63,186 nt of DNA, from assembly GCA_944372525.1 (NCBI GenBank), contig CALVZL010000024.1:1-63186 (forward strand), given 5' to 3'. The notes below the pieces were generated by a model, which saw only the letters and a list, made by a program, of their open reading frames with translations, was not told where the DNA came from and searched no databases. The stretch is from an uncultured Clostridia bacterium (lineage in GTDB: Bacteria; Bacillota; Clostridia; Christensenellales; Borkfalkiaceae). Shown piece by piece: positions 17,511 through 26,240 of the stretch (its first letter is position 1; each line of letters begins with the position of its first letter). The position numbers and the translations under genes are program-made.

Positions 17511-18740
17511 TCATGGCTCCTCCCTGCTCAGCGCGGCGAGATAAAATCCCGCGCCGTACGCCGCGTCCGGCAAAAATTGCATTCCGTAACGCATTTTTTC
17601 ATGCAGCAGCGGACTGTCCGTCCCGCAAACGGAAAAACCCGGATTTTCCGCAAGGAACGCCCCGACGACCTCGTCGTTTTCCTCGCGGAAGATTGAACAA
17701 GTGGAATAATACAGCTTCCCTCCGCGCCTGACATATCGCGCGCAATTTTTCAGAATGGCAGATTGCGCCTTCCGCAATCCCGTAAATTCCTCTTCCCTTT
17801 TATTCAGCGGAAGATCGGGATTCTCCGCCACCGTTCCGAACCCCGAACAAGGGACGTCGCACAGCACGGCGTCGAATTTTTCCTCCCACTCGGGATGAAA
17901 GACCGAGGAATCGGCACAGACGGGGAATACGTTCTTCCGTCCCATACGCGCGCAATAACTCTCGATGAGACGGACGCGATGCGGGTGCAGTTCGCACGCC
18001 GTCACTTCGCCGCACTTTTCGGAGAGAAGCACGCTCTTCCCTCCGGGGGCCGCGCAGGCGTCGAACAGCGCCTCGCAGGGGCGGACAACATCGCAGATCG
18101 CAATCGAACCGACCGACTGAAAGGTGTACTCCCCCCTGTCGAATCCCTCGTCCCGAACAAAATTCAGAAAGACATAGACGTGCGGAAAGGGCGTCTGTTC
18201 ATGCGGACGGGAAAGATAGTTCTCCTCTCCTCCCGCAAAGCGCACCGTGACGCCGCGACTCCTCGCAGCCAAAATTTTTTCCGCCCTTTCCCCGTATTCC
18301 GTCTTCAGCTTTCGCACGGCAAACAGGGGCCAGGAATAGCGGACGGACAGTCCCTCGTCCCCTGCGGGAAGAACGACTTTCCTCTCATCGAAAGCGCGCA
18401 AAAAGGCGTTGATAAACCCCGCCATACCGCCCTTTCCCATGCGCTTACACAGATCGACGGCGGTATCCGTCACCATATAGCGGGGCTTCCCGAGAAAAAT
18501 CAGCCAATAGAGCGCGATCTTCAGCAGAATGCGCACGCTCTGCTTGGGATTCCTTTGCGCAAATGTTCGGATGCACAGAGAGAGATATCCCTCTTGTTCC
18601 AGCACGCCGTACACCGTTTTTACCGTGCGAGCGCGGTTAAGCTCTTCGAGATCGGTCTCCGCAAGCGCGATCTTCAGGTGAGCTCCCTCCGCATAGACTT
18701 TTGTCAGCACCCGAAAGGGGTCATAGAACGGGTTGGTCAA
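17511..18740 (-). CDS. rsmB: 16S rRNA (cytosine967-C5)-methyltransferase RsmB
   Basis: RsmB methylates C967 of 16S rRNA. The 409-residue protein has an N-terminal NusB-like helical domain (about 1-135) followed by the SAM-dependent catalytic domain. That domain carries DACAAPGGKS near 236, VLCDVPCSGFG near 306 with the PC motif, and the second catalytic Cys in YYSTCSIF near 358. No ATG fits; a TTG at 18740 with AGGGG seven bases upstream begins the N-terminal domain and overlaps the fmt end by 20 bases. It follows fmt in the def-fmt-rsmB-rlmN order. Confidence 0.93.
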   Translation of the reverse strand: MTNPFYDPFRVLTKVYAEGAHLKIALAETDLEELNRARTVKTVYGVLEQEGYLSLCIRTFAQRNPKQSVRILLKIALYWLIFLGKPRYMVTDTAVDLCKRMGKGGMAGFINAFLRAFDERKVVLPAGDEGLSVRYSWPLFAVRKLKTEYGERAEKILAARSRGVTVRFAGGEENYLSRPHEQTPFPHVYVFLNFVRDEGFDRGEYTFQSVGSIAICDVVRPCEALFDACAAPGGKSVLLSEKCGEVTACELHPHRVRLIESYCARMGRKNVFPVCADSSVFHPEWEEKFDAVLCDVPCSGFGTVAENPDLPLNKREEEFTGLRKAQSAILKNCARYVRRGGKLYYSTCSIFREENDEVVGAFLAENPGFSVCGTDSPLLHEKMRYGMQFLPDAAYGAGFYLAALSREEP

Positions 18741-19644
18741 AGCGCATCCCCTTTTGCAGTTTATTTCCGTTGAGAAAATCCGCTGCGGACATCCTCTTCC
18801 CGCCTGCCGGCTGCAACTCGGTGATCTGTACCGCCCCCTCTCCGCAGGCGACGATAAGCCCTCCTTCCCTGCGGGAAGCGGCAAGGATCTCGCCGCAGGC
18901 GCCGCTGCCCTCCGTTTCTTCCGCAAAAAACAGATTGTATTCCCTTCCGTCGCATACCGCATAGGCAAGCGGAGCGGGGGATAGCGCGCGGATCAGCGCG
19001 CTCACTTCCCGTGCGGAACGGGAAAAATCCACCGCGGTCCTCACAACTTTTCCGCACTTCGTTCCCTCGCCCTGCGCGCGCAGGATCTCTTCGCCGCGGG
19101 AAATTTTCCCGAGCGCCTCCACGATCAGTTTTGCGCCCGACGCAGAAAGCCGTTCGGACAGGCTGCCGCAGGTATCCGACCGCAAAATCGGAATGCGTTC
19201 CTGCAAAAAAATATCCCCTGTATCCAACCCGACATCCGTCTTCATAATGGTGATCCCCGTCTCGGAACATCCGTCGAGAATGGCGCGTGCGATGGGTGCC
19301 GCTCCGCGGTAGGCGGGAAGCAGGGACGCGTGCACATTCCATACGCCGAGCGGAAAGAGCTCCAGCACTTCCCGCGTAAGGATCTGCCCGTACGCGCAGG
19401 TCACCATGAGGTCGGCACCCCGGTCTGCCAATGCAGAGAGCTCTTCGCGCAGGCGGACCGGCTGCAAAACGGGCAGTCCGAGCCGCAGCGCCGCTTCTTT
19501 GACGGGAGAGGGCAACAGCGTCTGTTTTCTCCCCTGCGGCTTGTCCGGCATGGTCAGGACGGCGTCGATCTCATAGCCTGCCCTGAAGATCGCCTCAAGG
19601 GATTTGACCGAAAAGACGGGCGTTCCCGCAAAAATCAGTTTCAT
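18721..19644 (-). CDS. fmt: Methionyl-tRNA formyltransferase
   Basis: Fmt formylates initiator Met-tRNA using 10-formyltetrahydrofolate. The 307-residue enzyme has FAGTPVFSVKSLE at the N-terminus, the active-site segment NVHASLLPAYRGAAPI near 106 (Asn-His-Ser region), and GITIMKTDVGLDTGD near 140. The C-terminal OB-type tRNA-binding domain ends near the stop. Its start overlaps the def stop by four bases. It works with def in the formylation-deformylation cycle. The Asp and His of the catalytic triad appear intact, in contrast with the decayed formyltransferase at 61.2-61.6 kb. Confidence 0.96.
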   Translation of the reverse strand: MKLIFAGTPVFSVKSLEAIFRAGYEIDAVLTMPDKPQGRKQTLLPSPVKEAALRLGLPVLQPVRLREELSALADRGADLMVTCAYGQILTREVLELFPLGVWNVHASLLPAYRGAAPIARAILDGCSETGITIMKTDVGLDTGDIFLQERIPILRSDTCGSLSERLSASGAKLIVEALGKISRGEEILRAQGEGTKCGKVVRTAVDFSRSAREVSALIRALSPAPLAYAVCDGREYNLFFAEETEGSGACGEILAASRREGGLIVACGEGAVQITELQPAGGKRMSAADFLNGNKLQKGMRFDQPVL

Positions 19645-20099
19645 TCCTCCTCCGCGTCGCGGACTTCCTCCGCTCTGTCCAAATACAATATTCCGTCGAG
19701 ATGATCGAGCTCATGGCAGACCGCACGGGCAAAAAAATCCCGCGCCACAAGGGAATATTTTGTTCCCTTTCTGTCCTGAAAAATAATTTTTACTTTGGAA
19801 GGACGGCGCACGACGCCCACTTTGTCCCGAACGGAAAGACAAGCTTCCCTGCCGACCTGCTCCCCTTTCTGCCAGACAAAAATAGGATTGACCAGCTCAA
19901 AATATCCTTCTTCGACGTCGATGACGACGGCGCGGATCGGGACGCCGATCTGCGGAGCCGCAAGTCCCGCTCCTTCCTCGCTGCGCACCGTCTCTTTCAT
20001 GTCGTCGAGAAGCGCGCCCAACGCATCGTCAAAATGCGTCACGGGAGCGCATTTCTCCCGCAGCACCTTCTCTCCGACCTGTTTCACTTCGCGTACCAT
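19641..20099 (-). CDS. def: Peptide deformylase
   Basis: Def removes the N-formyl group from new proteins. The 152-residue protein has motif 1 GAGLAAPQIG near 44, motif 2 EACLS near 86 and motif 3 HELDH near 131, giving the Cys-His-His metal site. Motif 2 has Ala where Gly is usual (EGCLS). The ATG at 20099 has a purine-rich GGAAGGAAAG upstream; a longer frame upstream overlaps priA and is not supported. It sits 13 bases after the priA stop and overlaps fmt. Confidence 0.95.
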   Translation of the reverse strand: MVREVKQVGEKVLREKCAPVTHFDDALGALLDDMKETVRSEEGAGLAAPQIGVPIRAVVIDVEEGYFELVNPIFVWQKGEQVGREACLSVRDKVGVVRRPSKVKIIFQDRKGTKYSLVARDFFARAVCHELDHLDGILYLDRAEEVRDAEEE

Positions 20100-20112
20100 A
20101 ACTTTCCTTCCT

Positions 20113-22281
20113 TTAACTGAGATTTGCGGGGTTTTCTTCCACATACACCAGCGTATGCCGGAACTCCGCCTCCGCGCAAATCCCGTAAATTCGCGCAAGC
20201 GGTTTCTCATCCGTCAATCGCATCAGTACCTGATAGCGGTACTTATCCTGAATGCGGCGAATGGGCGCGTGCATCCTGTTAAAAAAAAGGAAACATTCCG
20301 ATTCTTCCGCATACAGCGCCTTCAATTTTTCATAGACTTCCCGAAGCGCCGCAAGCGCCTCCTTGTCGTCCGTTCCCGTCACCATGACCCGCACGATCTT
20401 GGCAAAAGGCGGGAAGGCGGTCGCTTCCCGCATTGCGATCTCATGCCGATAAAACCCTTCGTAATCGTATTTTGCCGCAAAGCGCAGAATATAATTTTCG
20501 GGGTCGTAAGTCTGAAGCACGACTTCGCCCGTCTCTTCCGCTCTGCCGCTCCGTCCGGCAACTTGCGTCACGAGCTGAAACGTCCGCTCGCCGCTCCTGT
20601 AATCCGGAAAATGAAGGCTCATGTCCGCGTCCAAAATCCCGACCAGCGTCACAAAGGGAAAATCGTGCCCCTTGGCGACCATTTGCGTCCCGACGAGAAG
20701 ATCCGCCTCGCGTGCGGAAAAGCTCTTCAAGATACGGAGATGTCCCTCTTTTCCGTTTGTCGTATCGTTGTCCATGCGCAAAATGCGCGCGGCGGGATAG
20801 AGTTTTTTGAGTTCACCGACGACCCGCTGCGTCCCCATTCCGACATAATTGATATGGATCCCGCCGCAGACGGGACAGGCGGGCGGCATACGGTATCGGG
20901 CCCCGCAATAATGACATTTGAGACAGTCGTCCTCGCTGTGATAGGTGAGAGAAACGTCGCAGTGTTCGCACTTCGCCACATAGCCGCAGTCGCGGCAGAT
21001 CACCGTCTGAGAATACCCTCTCCGATTGAGAAAAAGGATTGCCTGATTCCCCTTCTCCAGGCAACGCGCAAGTTTTTCGCGCAACACGGCGGAAAACGGC
21101 GATGGGTTGCCTCGCCGCACTTCCTGTCGCATGTCAACGATCTCCACCGCCGGCATGGGGCGGCGGTTGATCCGCTCCGGCAGAGACAGGAGCTGAAACT
21201 CTCCCGCTTCCGCGCGCCGATAGGTCTCGATCGAGGGCGTTGCGCTCCCGAGAACGAGTTTGCAACGATGATATTCCGCACGCAGGAGCGCAATATCAAA
21301 CGTGTGATAGCGGGGCGAGCTCTCCGAACGATAACTGCCGTCGTGTTCTTCGTCGATGACGATGATCCCCAGATGCTCCACGGGAGCAAAGACGGCGGAA
21401 CGCGCGCCGACGGCAATTTTCGCCTCGCCTTCCCGCAGTCTCCTCCACTCGTCATAGCGTTCGCCCGCCGAAAGCCCGCTGTGCAGAATTGCCGCGCTCG
21501 TTCCGAAGCGTGCGCGAAGCTGTGCGAGCATCTGCGGAGTCAGGGAAATTTCGGGGACAAGGAAGATCGCAGTGCGTCCCATCCTGAGCTGTTCCGCGAT
21601 CAAAGCAAGATAAATTTCCGTCTTGCCGCTCCCCGTCACGCCGTGCACCAGCGTCACCGTCTTATCTGTACTGCGGATCCGTTCCACCGCCTCTTCCTGC
21701 GCCCGCGTGAGTTCGCGCTCCGGCGCGAGCGTCTCGGCTTCCCGATAGGGCGCGCGAAGCACCCGTCTCTTTTCCAGACGGACGACGCCCTTATCTGCCA
21801 AAGCTTTGAGCGCGCCGCCGAATTTCTCCCGAAGCAGAGCGGCGTCTGCCTCCGCATTGTCGCGCAAAAAAGAGACAAGCGCCCGTTGTGCTGTCGCGTT
21901 TGCGGGCAGCGGAACGTCGTCTTTCGCAAGCACCGCCGTCGTCCGATAGACCTCTCCCACCTTCCCCGTACGCATTTCGGCGGGCAAAAACAGACGCAGA
22001 ACAAGCGCCTGCGGACAAAGATAGCGCGCCGCAAGCCGTCTCGCAAGAGAGAGGCATTCCTCCGTGAGAGCGGGAAACCGTTCCTCCGCCCTGATGATTT
22101 TCTTGAGTTTTTCCGCGGGAAAGTCGCTCGTCTGCTTGATGCGCATGACAAAACCCGTCGCAGTTCCTCTTCCGAAGGGAACGACGACGCGCATTCCCGC
22201 ACATACGGTCTCGTCGCAGGCGTAATCGAAAATTTTATCGACGTCGCTGTGCACGATGTCCACGATGACTTCCGCTATCAT
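20113..22281 (-). CDS. priA: Primosomal protein N' (PriA helicase)
   Basis: PriA restarts replication at repaired forks. The 722-residue protein has the N-terminal 3'-end binding domain (1-100), helicase motifs (GVTGSGKTEIYL near 212; DEEHDGSYRSE near 307; QVAGRSGR near 572), and two zinc-binding modules with eight Cys between about 431 and 475 (CRDC, CEHC, CHYC, CPVC). Length is standard. The ATG at 22281 has no Shine-Dalgarno; it follows a terminator-like hairpin and an AT-rich stretch directly after rpoZ. In many relatives coaBC lies between rpoZ and priA; here it is missing. Confidence 0.96.
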   Translation of the reverse strand: MIAEVIVDIVHSDVDKIFDYACDETVCAGMRVVVPFGRGTATGFVMRIKQTSDFPAEKLKKIIRAEERFPALTEECLSLARRLAARYLCPQALVLRLFLPAEMRTGKVGEVYRTTAVLAKDDVPLPANATAQRALVSFLRDNAEADAALLREKFGGALKALADKGVVRLEKRRVLRAPYREAETLAPERELTRAQEEAVERIRSTDKTVTLVHGVTGSGKTEIYLALIAEQLRMGRTAIFLVPEISLTPQMLAQLRARFGTSAAILHSGLSAGERYDEWRRLREGEAKIAVGARSAVFAPVEHLGIIVIDEEHDGSYRSESSPRYHTFDIALLRAEYHRCKLVLGSATPSIETYRRAEAGEFQLLSLPERINRRPMPAVEIVDMRQEVRRGNPSPFSAVLREKLARCLEKGNQAILFLNRRGYSQTVICRDCGYVAKCEHCDVSLTYHSEDDCLKCHYCGARYRMPPACPVCGGIHINYVGMGTQRVVGELKKLYPAARILRMDNDTTNGKEGHLRILKSFSAREADLLVGTQMVAKGHDFPFVTLVGILDADMSLHFPDYRSGERTFQLVTQVAGRSGRAEETGEVVLQTYDPENYILRFAAKYDYEGFYRHEIAMREATAFPPFAKIVRVMVTGTDDKEALAALREVYEKLKALYAEESECFLFFNRMHAPIRRIQDKYRYQVLMRLTDEKPLARIYGICAEAEFRHTLVYVEENPANLS

Positions 22282-22290
22282 AATTTTTAT

Positions 22291-22315
22291 AAAACAACCC
22301 CGCGCAAAACGGGGT
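22291..22315 (-). terminator. Terminator-like hairpin between rpoZ and priA
   Basis: On the minus strand ACCCCG, a 7-base loop and CGGGGT are followed by TGTTTTAT. The stem is only 6 bp, and the priA ATG follows ten bases after the hairpin tail begins, so partial readthrough is likely. Confidence 0.5.
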
Positions 22316-22320
22316 ATGCT

Positions 22321-22542
22321 TTAATCTCTTACGCCCTTGACTTTCCCGCTCATGATCTCCTGACAAGCGAGCACGATCTCTTTTTGCTTTCCGGGAAGTT
22401 CAATGGTTCCGTTCGACTGCATCTGTTCGATGATCTGTCTCGTCCGTTTGGATGCCACCACACAGAGCTCGTATCTGCTTACGGGCTCTTTCTCCGTTCC
22501 CAATTTGCGGATGAGTGCATCGACTGAAGGTTCATTGATCAT
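22321..22542 (-). CDS. rpoZ: RNA polymerase omega subunit
   Basis: This 73-residue protein is the omega subunit, which stabilises the beta' subunit. It shows the family pattern: SVDALIRKLG at the start, SRYELCVVASKRTRQI near 22-37 (Ala-Lys-Arg-Ala-type helix), and 'KEIVLACQEIMSGKV' at the end. ATG 22542 has AAAGGAGG seven bases upstream; the longer frame inside gmk is not supported. The start overlaps the gmk stop by 11 bases, in the conserved gmk-rpoZ order. Confidence 0.93.
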   Translation of the reverse strand: MINEPSVDALIRKLGTEKEPVSRYELCVVASKRTRQIIEQMQSNGTIELPGKQKEIVLACQEIMSGKVKGVRD

Positions 22543-23113
22543 AGGCTGCCTCCTTTTCCTTTCGGATAATTTCCGCAAGACGGCGTTCCGTCGTCTGCAA
22601 ATCGTCGTTGACGACGACATAATCGTAGCAATTTTGTTTGGAAAGTTCGTATTCGACCCGTTCCAGTCTGTTTTTCAATTCCGCGTTCTCCTCCGTTCCT
22701 CTTCCGCCGAGCCGCTGCCGAAGAGTCTCGAGATCGGGCGGAACGATCATGATGAGGACGACGGGAACCCCCTCTTTCGCCATGATCTCCCGCGCTTTCA
22801 ATGCGCCGATGACGTCGATCTCGAGGATCACCGACTTCTCTTTGAGCTGCCGCAACACAAAAGATTTCGGCGTGCCGTAATAATTGCCGAAATGTTCGTC
22901 ATATTCGAGAAAATCCCCCTCCCGAATGCGATTAAGAAACGTGTCCCGCGAGAGGAAAAAATACTCCCTGCCGTCTTGTTCTCCCTCGCGGGGCGCACGC
23001 GTCGTACAGGACACGGAGAGGGCAAGCGCGGGATCTTCGGCAAGAAGCAATTTTACAAGCGTCCCCTTTCCCACGCCGGAAGGACCCGATATGACAAATA
23101 AAACGTTGCGCAT
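22532..23113 (-). CDS. gmk: Guanylate kinase
   Basis: Gmk converts GMP to GDP with ATP. The 193-residue enzyme has the P-loop GPSGVGKGT near 10, the GMP-binding SCTTRAPREGEQDGREY region near 35-52, and FLEYDEHFGNYYGTPK near 72. The lid with Arg-rich RLGGRGTEE is near 134. Length is normal. It lies two bases after yicC and overlaps rpoZ. Confidence 0.97.
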   Translation of the reverse strand: MRNVLFVISGPSGVGKGTLVKLLLAEDPALALSVSCTTRAPREGEQDGREYFFLSRDTFLNRIREGDFLEYDEHFGNYYGTPKSFVLRQLKEKSVILEIDVIGALKAREIMAKEGVPVVLIMIVPPDLETLRQRLGGRGTEENAELKNRLERVEYELSKQNCYDYVVVNDDLQTTERRLAEIIRKEKEAAYDQ

Positions 23114-23115
23114 AA

Positions 23116-23988
23116 TTACTCCAAATTCTGTATCTGTTCGCGCACTTTTTCGATCTCGTTCTTCATCTCAAGCGCCAGCGCCGTGATCTGCGCGTCGCTC
23201 GCCTTGCTGCATACGGTGTTACATTCGCGGTTAAATTCCTGAATGAGAAAATCGAGCTTTCTTCCCACCGTGTCGTTTTCTGCGATCTTTCGAAATTCCG
23301 CAATATGCGAAGAAAGCCTGGTGAGCTCCTCGTCGATGCTGCACTTGTCCGCAAAGATCGCCGCCTCGGTAAGAATGCGGCTCTCGTCTACCTTGCCGCC
23401 GAGAAATTCCGTCATGCGCTCGGTAAGTTTTTTTCTGTACTCTTCCGAAACCGACGGCGCTCTTGCGGCAATGCCGTCGCGAAGATTTTCAATGGCATCC
23501 ATCTTGCCGAGCACGTCCTGTTTCAGCCGTTCTCCCTCTTTTCGACGCATGTCCTTAAGCGCGGCGATCGCGTCGGAAAGCGCGGCCTTCATCCCCTCGA
23601 TCATTTCCTCATCCAGTTCGCCGCACTCTTCCTGCCGCACGACTTCGGGCTGGCGCAGGAGAAAGGTGAGAGAAAAGTCGTCTTTCGCCGAGGGGACCGC
23701 CTCTTTCAGTCGCTCGGCGGCGGCGGCATAGGCGCGCGCCGTCCCTTCGTCGACGGAAAATATCTGAACCCGCTCTCTTGCGTCGGAAAGCGCCAGAAAG
23801 ACATCGATGCGCCCGCGGGAAAAATGATCCCGCAGCGCGGCACGGACCATTTCTTCGGTCCCGAAAAAAACATGGGGGCACTTGACGGCTATATCCAAAA
23901 AACGGTTGTTGACGGATTTGAGTTCTACCGTGATCTCCAACCCGTCCTTCCGATAGACGCCGCGTCCGAATCCCGTCATGCTGTACAT
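23116..23988 (-). CDS. YicC-family endoribonuclease-like protein
   Basis: YicC-family proteins act as endoribonucleases in bacteria tested so far. The 290-residue protein has the N-terminal signature MYSMTGFGRG, then LKSVNNRFLD near 29 and the C-terminal DUF1732 part with GRKLDFLIQEFNRECNT near 243-259 and a final helix. ATG 23988 has GGAGGG seven bases upstream; the longer frame upstream crosses the promoter. It heads the yicC-gmk-rpoZ-priA-def-fmt-rsmB-rlmN-rpe-thiN-dipeptidase operon. Confidence 0.93.
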   Translation of the reverse strand: MYSMTGFGRGVYRKDGLEITVELKSVNNRFLDIAVKCPHVFFGTEEMVRAALRDHFSRGRIDVFLALSDARERVQIFSVDEGTARAYAAAAERLKEAVPSAKDDFSLTFLLRQPEVVRQEECGELDEEMIEGMKAALSDAIAALKDMRRKEGERLKQDVLGKMDAIENLRDGIAARAPSVSEEYRKKLTERMTEFLGGKVDESRILTEAAIFADKCSIDEELTRLSSHIAEFRKIAENDTVGRKLDFLIQEFNRECNTVCSKASDAQITALALEMKNEIEKVREQIQNLE

Positions 23989-24042
23989 CTGCGATCCCTC
24001 CGTCCCCTCAACCCGATTTTTTCCGCCCGAATCAATCGCTTT

Positions 24043-24071
24043 ATTATACCACAAAATTCCCCGATTTTCAA
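24043..24071 (-). promoter_or_regulatory. Promoter of the yicC-gmk-rpoZ operon
   Basis: TTGAAA (24066-24071), 17 bases, TATAAT (24043-24048) on the minus strand; predicted leader of about 48 bases with a Shine-Dalgarno. Confidence 0.85.
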
Positions 24072-24088
24072 GCACTTTGCGGTAATTT

Positions 24089-25345
24089 TTATAATTTCCT
24101 CTGTTCTGCTCCAAGAAGGCGAAGCAGAATTTCCCGACAGGCAATACGGCAGTGTTCATAGGTAAGCCCGCCCTGAAAATAAGCAATATAGGGCGCGCGG
24201 ACAGGCGCGTCGGCAGACAATTCGATGCTCGCTCCCTGCACAAACGTGCCGGCTGCCATGATCACCTTGCAGTCGTATCCGGGCATGTCCCACGGCTCGA
24301 GATGCACGAAAGAATCTACCGGCGAACATTCCTGCACCGATTGAATAAATCCGATCAGCTGCTCCCGCGTCTCAAACCGAATGGCACGCGTGATGTCAGG
24401 CGGATATTTTTCCGTGGAAGGGTAATTTTCATAGCCGAGAGCCTCCAGACAGCCGCCGATCAGAAGCCCCCCTTTGAGAGACTGCGCGACAACGTGCGGC
24501 GCGAGAAAAAATCCCTGAAAATAGTATTGCCAGCCGTATGCGTAGCTTCCCACTTCGTCGCCGACGGAGGGTGCGGTCAGCCGGCTCTCACACATCGCAA
24601 CATACTCCTCTTTGCCGGCAAGGTAACCGCCCGTCGGCGCAAGTCCGCCCCCGGGGTTTTTGATCAGAGATCCCGCCATAAGGTCCGCGCCGACCTGCGT
24701 CGGTTCCCGCTCCGAGACAAACTCACCGTAGCAGTTATCCACGAAAATACAGCCCCGAAATCCCTTTTCGCGTACAAAAGAGCACACCGCTTCGATCTCT
24801 TCAATTGTAAAGGAATCCCGCAATTCATAACCGCGCGAGCGCTGAAGATAGATCATCCGAACAGGCTCTTTGCGCAGCGCTTCGGCCAGCGCGGAATAAT
24901 CCGGTTTTCCGTCACCGTTCGTCGGAAGCACGGAAAACCCGATTCCGAAATCACGCAGGGAACCGTTTCCCTCTCCCCACACGACACCGCGCAGGGTGTC
25001 ATAAGGCACACCCGTCGGACAAAGCACCCGATCGCCCGGACGCAGCACACCGAAAAGCGCCGTCGCGATCGCATGCGTCCCGCTCAGAAGGGCAGCCGAA
25101 ACGATCGCACGTTCCGCACCGAACGCGCGCGCATAGACCCTGCCGAGTGCCCGTCTCCCCTCGTCACCGTAACCGTAACCGGTCGACGGCATAAAATGAC
25201 GCAAAGCGATCTCCTCCTCGCGGAAAGCACGCAGTACTTTCTCCTGATTTGCCAGCGCCGTCTTTTCGATTTCGCGGAAGCGTTCCGAAAACCGCCGCTC
25301 CTGCCGCAAGATCATCTCTTCGACCATTTTCTCATCTTTCTGCAT
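24089..25345 (-). CDS. Methionine gamma-lyase family (aluminium-resistance, YnbB-like) PLP protein
   Basis: This 418-residue PLP-dependent enzyme is of the family named 'methionine gamma-lyase family / aluminum resistance protein'. Visible marks are GYGYGDEGR near 54, SGTHAIATALFG near 87, the Asp in FVDNCYGEF near 199 and the probable PLP Lys in GSLIKNPGGGLAP near 227. The C-terminal domain with AGTFVQGASIELSAD is also typical. The natural substrate is not known. The ATG at 25345 overlaps the miaA end by 14 bases; the longer frame reads inside miaA. It is the last gene after mutS-mutL-miaA. Confidence 0.88.
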   Translation of the reverse strand: MQKDEKMVEEMILRQERRFSERFREIEKTALANQEKVLRAFREEEIALRHFMPSTGYGYGDEGRRALGRVYARAFGAERAIVSAALLSGTHAIATALFGVLRPGDRVLCPTGVPYDTLRGVVWGEGNGSLRDFGIGFSVLPTNGDGKPDYSALAEALRKEPVRMIYLQRSRGYELRDSFTIEEIEAVCSFVREKGFRGCIFVDNCYGEFVSEREPTQVGADLMAGSLIKNPGGGLAPTGGYLAGKEEYVAMCESRLTAPSVGDEVGSYAYGWQYYFQGFFLAPHVVAQSLKGGLLIGGCLEALGYENYPSTEKYPPDITRAIRFETREQLIGFIQSVQECSPVDSFVHLEPWDMPGYDCKVIMAAGTFVQGASIELSADAPVRAPYIAYFQGGLTYEHCRIACREILLRLLGAEQRKL

Positions 25346-26240
25346 ATCGTTCGCATACCTCCCGCGCCGCCTCTTCGATGGGCTTCGGCGCAAGCCAATG
25401 CAAATGTTCTGTTTTTTTAAAAAAAGTCAGCTGCCGTTTGGCATAATTTCTGGTATTTTTCTTGATTATATCTGACATAGTACTATTCTCATCGCCGTTT
25501 TTTAATCCTTCAACGACTTCTTTGTATCCGATCCCCTGCATACACTGCGCCGTCTCCGAAATTCCCTGCGTCAGGAGCGACTGCACCTCTTCGACCAATC
25601 CGTCCTCGAACATCCTGTCCACCCTTTCGCCGATACGGGCATACAGCCGTTCTCTGGGATAATCGAAGGCAAATGCGGCAAAATCCATCCGCGCCTTTTT
25701 TCCGTCCTGCAAGACGGATTTCTTTTTTCCCGTCAGACGATAGATCTCCAGTGCGCGAACGACCCGCTTCACGTCGTTTTCGTGCAAAACCGCGGCACTC
25801 TCCGGATCTGCCTCTTCCAGCAGACGGTGGAGCGCGGTATTTCCCCGGGAACGCGCAATCTCTTCATACTCGCTTCGCAATGCGGGATCGCCCGGCGTTC
25901 CGCCGAAAGAGCTTCGGTAGAGCAGCGCATTCAGATAAAAACCCGTCCCTCCGCAGAGAACGGGAACTTTGCCTCTCGCGGCAATCTCTCCGAGAACGGG
26001 AAACGCCAGCCTCTCGTAATCGCTCACGGAAAAATTTTCCTCGGGAGAGACGACGTCGATCATATGATGCGGCACTCCGTCCCGCTCTTCGAGCGTCGGC
26101 TTTGCGGTGCCGATGTCCAGACCGCGGTAAACGAGCATCGAATCCGCGGAAACGATTTCCCCGTCCAACAGTTTCGCGCACGCTACGGCGAGCGCGGTTT
26201 TGCCTGTTGCGGTCGCGCCGCAGATGACAAGCGCCTTCAT
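25332..26240 (-). CDS. miaA: tRNA dimethylallyltransferase
   Basis: MiaA adds a dimethylallyl group to A37 of tRNAs reading UNN codons; MiaB (30.7 kb, same operon) then methylthiolates it. The 302-residue enzyme has P-loop GATATGKT near 8, SADSMLVYRGLDIGTAKP near 31-48, HHMIDV near 58, and GGTGFYLNALL near 97. The C-terminal part contains QGIGYKEVVEGL and NYAKRQLTFF. ATG 26240 overlaps the mutL stop by four bases. Confidence 0.96.
   Translation of the reverse strand: MKALVICGATATGKTALAVACAKLLDGEIVSADSMLVYRGLDIGTAKPTLEERDGVPHHMIDVVSPEENFSVSDYERLAFPVLGEIAARGKVPVLCGGTGFYLNALLYRSSFGGTPGDPALRSEYEEIARSRGNTALHRLLEEADPESAAVLHENDVKRVVRALEIYRLTGKKKSVLQDGKKARMDFAAFAFDYPRERLYARIGERVDRMFEDGLVEEVQSLLTQGISETAQCMQGIGYKEVVEGLKNGDENSTMSDIIKKNTRNYAKRQLTFFKKTEHLHWLAPKPIEEAAREVCERYAER

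Noticed and set aside
22281..22300. Leaderless promoter for priA (TATAAA four bases before the ATG)
   Set aside because: The spacing to the ATG is too short and no -35 box is present; the AT-rich stretch is better explained as the terminator tail.
19795..22527. A 910-codon open frame on the plus strand opposite def and priA
   Set aside because: It is an antisense shadow of well-identified genes, rich in Arg, His and Pro, without family motifs or a ribosome binding site. Several other long antisense frames (30864-32153, 39743-41977, 37877-39679) have the same nature.
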